Origin: Treponema sp.
GTDB taxonomy: Bacteria; Spirochaetota; Spirochaetia; Treponematales; Breznakiellaceae
Assembly (NCBI GenBank): GCA_031258265.1
Contig: JAIRNB010000032.1
Coordinates: forward strand, 1 to 6,263
DNA length: 6,263 nt
Reading direction: 5' to 3'
Below the pieces are notes generated by a model, which was not told the DNA's origin, ran no database searches, and saw only the letters and a program-made list of their open reading frames with translations. Position 1 is the stretch's first letter; every line of letters starts with the position of its first letter. Position numbers and translations under genes: made by a program. Of the stretch, positions 5,520 through 6,263 are shown in pieces.

Positions 5520-5607
5520 AATCGCTTTATAGGCGGTTTTGAAGGTTTTGCACACGAAACACGGTGAACTGCTAGCATACCGCCTAGACAGTCATTACAG
5601 TAAACCA

Positions 5608-6263
5608 ATGGAACAGGTATTTCTGCCGAAGGCCGTCATATTCGATATGGACGGCCTTTTGCTTGACACCGAACGGCCGGTCAAGGATCTGTGGTTCAGC
5701 GCGGCCCGGAGTAAGGGCTGGGAGATTCGCCAGGAAACGGTACTCCGTACCACCGGGGTAGACGAGGGCAGCACCCGGCGTATCATGGCGGAAGAATACG
5801 GCCCGGACTTTCCCTACGAGGAGATTCGGATTGAACTAAGCCGCCTGATCAGGGAAAAAATCGAACGGGAAGGCATCGCCTGGAGGCCGGGACTCCCCGT
5901 CATCCTGGATAAACTGGAAAAACTGGAGATTCCCTTTGGGCTTGCCACCTCCACCAGAAGGGATACGGCCCTGTGGAAGCTGGAAAAGGCCGGTCTGGGG
6001 GGACGTTTCGCGGTAATCGTCTGCGGGGATGAAGTGGAACGGGGTAAGCCCGCGCCGGACATCTTTTTACGGGCCGCCGCGCTCCTAAAGGCGGCGCCGG
6101 GGGACTGCCTGGGCCTGGAGGATTCCCCCGCCGGGCTGCGGGCCCTGGCCGCCGCGGGAATCCCTTCGATCTTCATCAAGGACATGGTGGAGGCCCCGGC
6201 GGAACTCCTGTCCATGGTGTGGCGCCGCTGCGAAGACCTGGCGGAGGCGGCCTCCCTTATCGG
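5608..6263 (+). CDS. HAD-superfamily hydrolase, beta-phosphoglucomutase/phosphatase-like (3' end outside window)
   Basis: 218 codons are visible and the frame is open to the window end. All four HAD motifs are present: motif I FDMDGLLLDTE, with nucleophile D13 and acid/base D15; motif II LATSTRR (T114/S115); motif III K147 in RGKPAPD; motif IV ED at 171-172 in LEDSPAGLRA, which binds magnesium. The helical insert between motifs I and II (about 20-90) is a C1 cap, placing it in subfamily IA with the CbbY, beta-phosphoglucomutase and sugar-phosphate phosphatase group. The substrate cannot be told from sequence; a small phosphorylated sugar is usual. The cytoplasmic enzyme is nearly complete, since the family is 215-230 residues long. 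The ATG at 5608 is chosen because the motif starts ten codons later; the region before it has no convincing Shine-Dalgarno (only ACAG at 5597), and no in-frame ATG or GTG is seen over the preceding 19 codons. Confidence 0.9.
   Translation, partial: MEQVFLPKAVIFDMDGLLLDTERPVKDLWFSAARSKGWEIRQETVLRTTGVDEGSTRRIMAEEYGPDFPYEEIRIELSRLIREKIEREGIAWRPGLPVILDKLEKLEIPFGLATSTRRDTALWKLEKAGLGGRFAVIVCGDEVERGKPAPDIFLRAAALLKAAPGDCLGLEDSPAGLRALAAAGIPSIFIKDMVEAPAELLSMVWRRCEDLAEAASLI

Noticed and set aside
5372..5608. 78-codon - strand frame between the sigma and HAD genes
   Set aside because: It is made of the hairpin repeat and looks like the spurious hypothetical proteins such repeats give in annotations.

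Overview
The window looks like a spirochaete chromosome segment, most likely Treponema in the broad sense. The gene order alaS, parvulin-like exported protein, nusB, TPR protein, groES, sigma factor matches the order I remember for the T. pallidum TP1017 to TP1012 region; this is from memory and not searched. The short alanyl-tRNA synthetase and a groES without groEL also fit spirochaetes. G+C is high by eye, well above T. pallidum or T. denticola, so a G+C-richer (for example termite-gut type) treponeme is a reasonable guess.

Layout: all genes are on the + strand. The 3' end of alaS (to 251) is followed by a gap holding a nested inverted repeat (290-369) and a TATAAT box. A probable three-gene operon follows: an exported, catalytically degenerate parvulin/SurA-like protein (480-1538), nusB (1540-2025) and a membrane-anchored TPR protein (2022-3710), separated by 1 bp and then a GTGA overlap. 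groES (3926-4192) has its own sigma70-type promoter, a leader of three consecutive hairpins and a strong intrinsic terminator. An AT-rich gap ends in a near-perfect sigma54 (-24/-12) promoter only about 22 nt before an RpoS/RpoD-like sigma factor gene (4510-5391). After it comes a structured intergenic repeat (about 5401-5519, perhaps to 5586), then the 5' part of a HAD-superfamily phosphatase/phosphomutase gene (5608 to the window end).

The genes are mostly housekeeping or stress functions: translation (AlaRS), envelope protein folding, transcription antitermination (NusB), cytosolic folding (GroES) and a transcriptional switch (sigma factor). The most interesting signal is regulatory: a sigma54 promoter driving a second sigma factor resembles the RpoN-RpoS cascade of Borrelia burgdorferi. 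The structured groES leader and the post-sigma repeat come next. I see no phage, CRISPR, toxin-antitoxin or defence genes, and no novel protein system.
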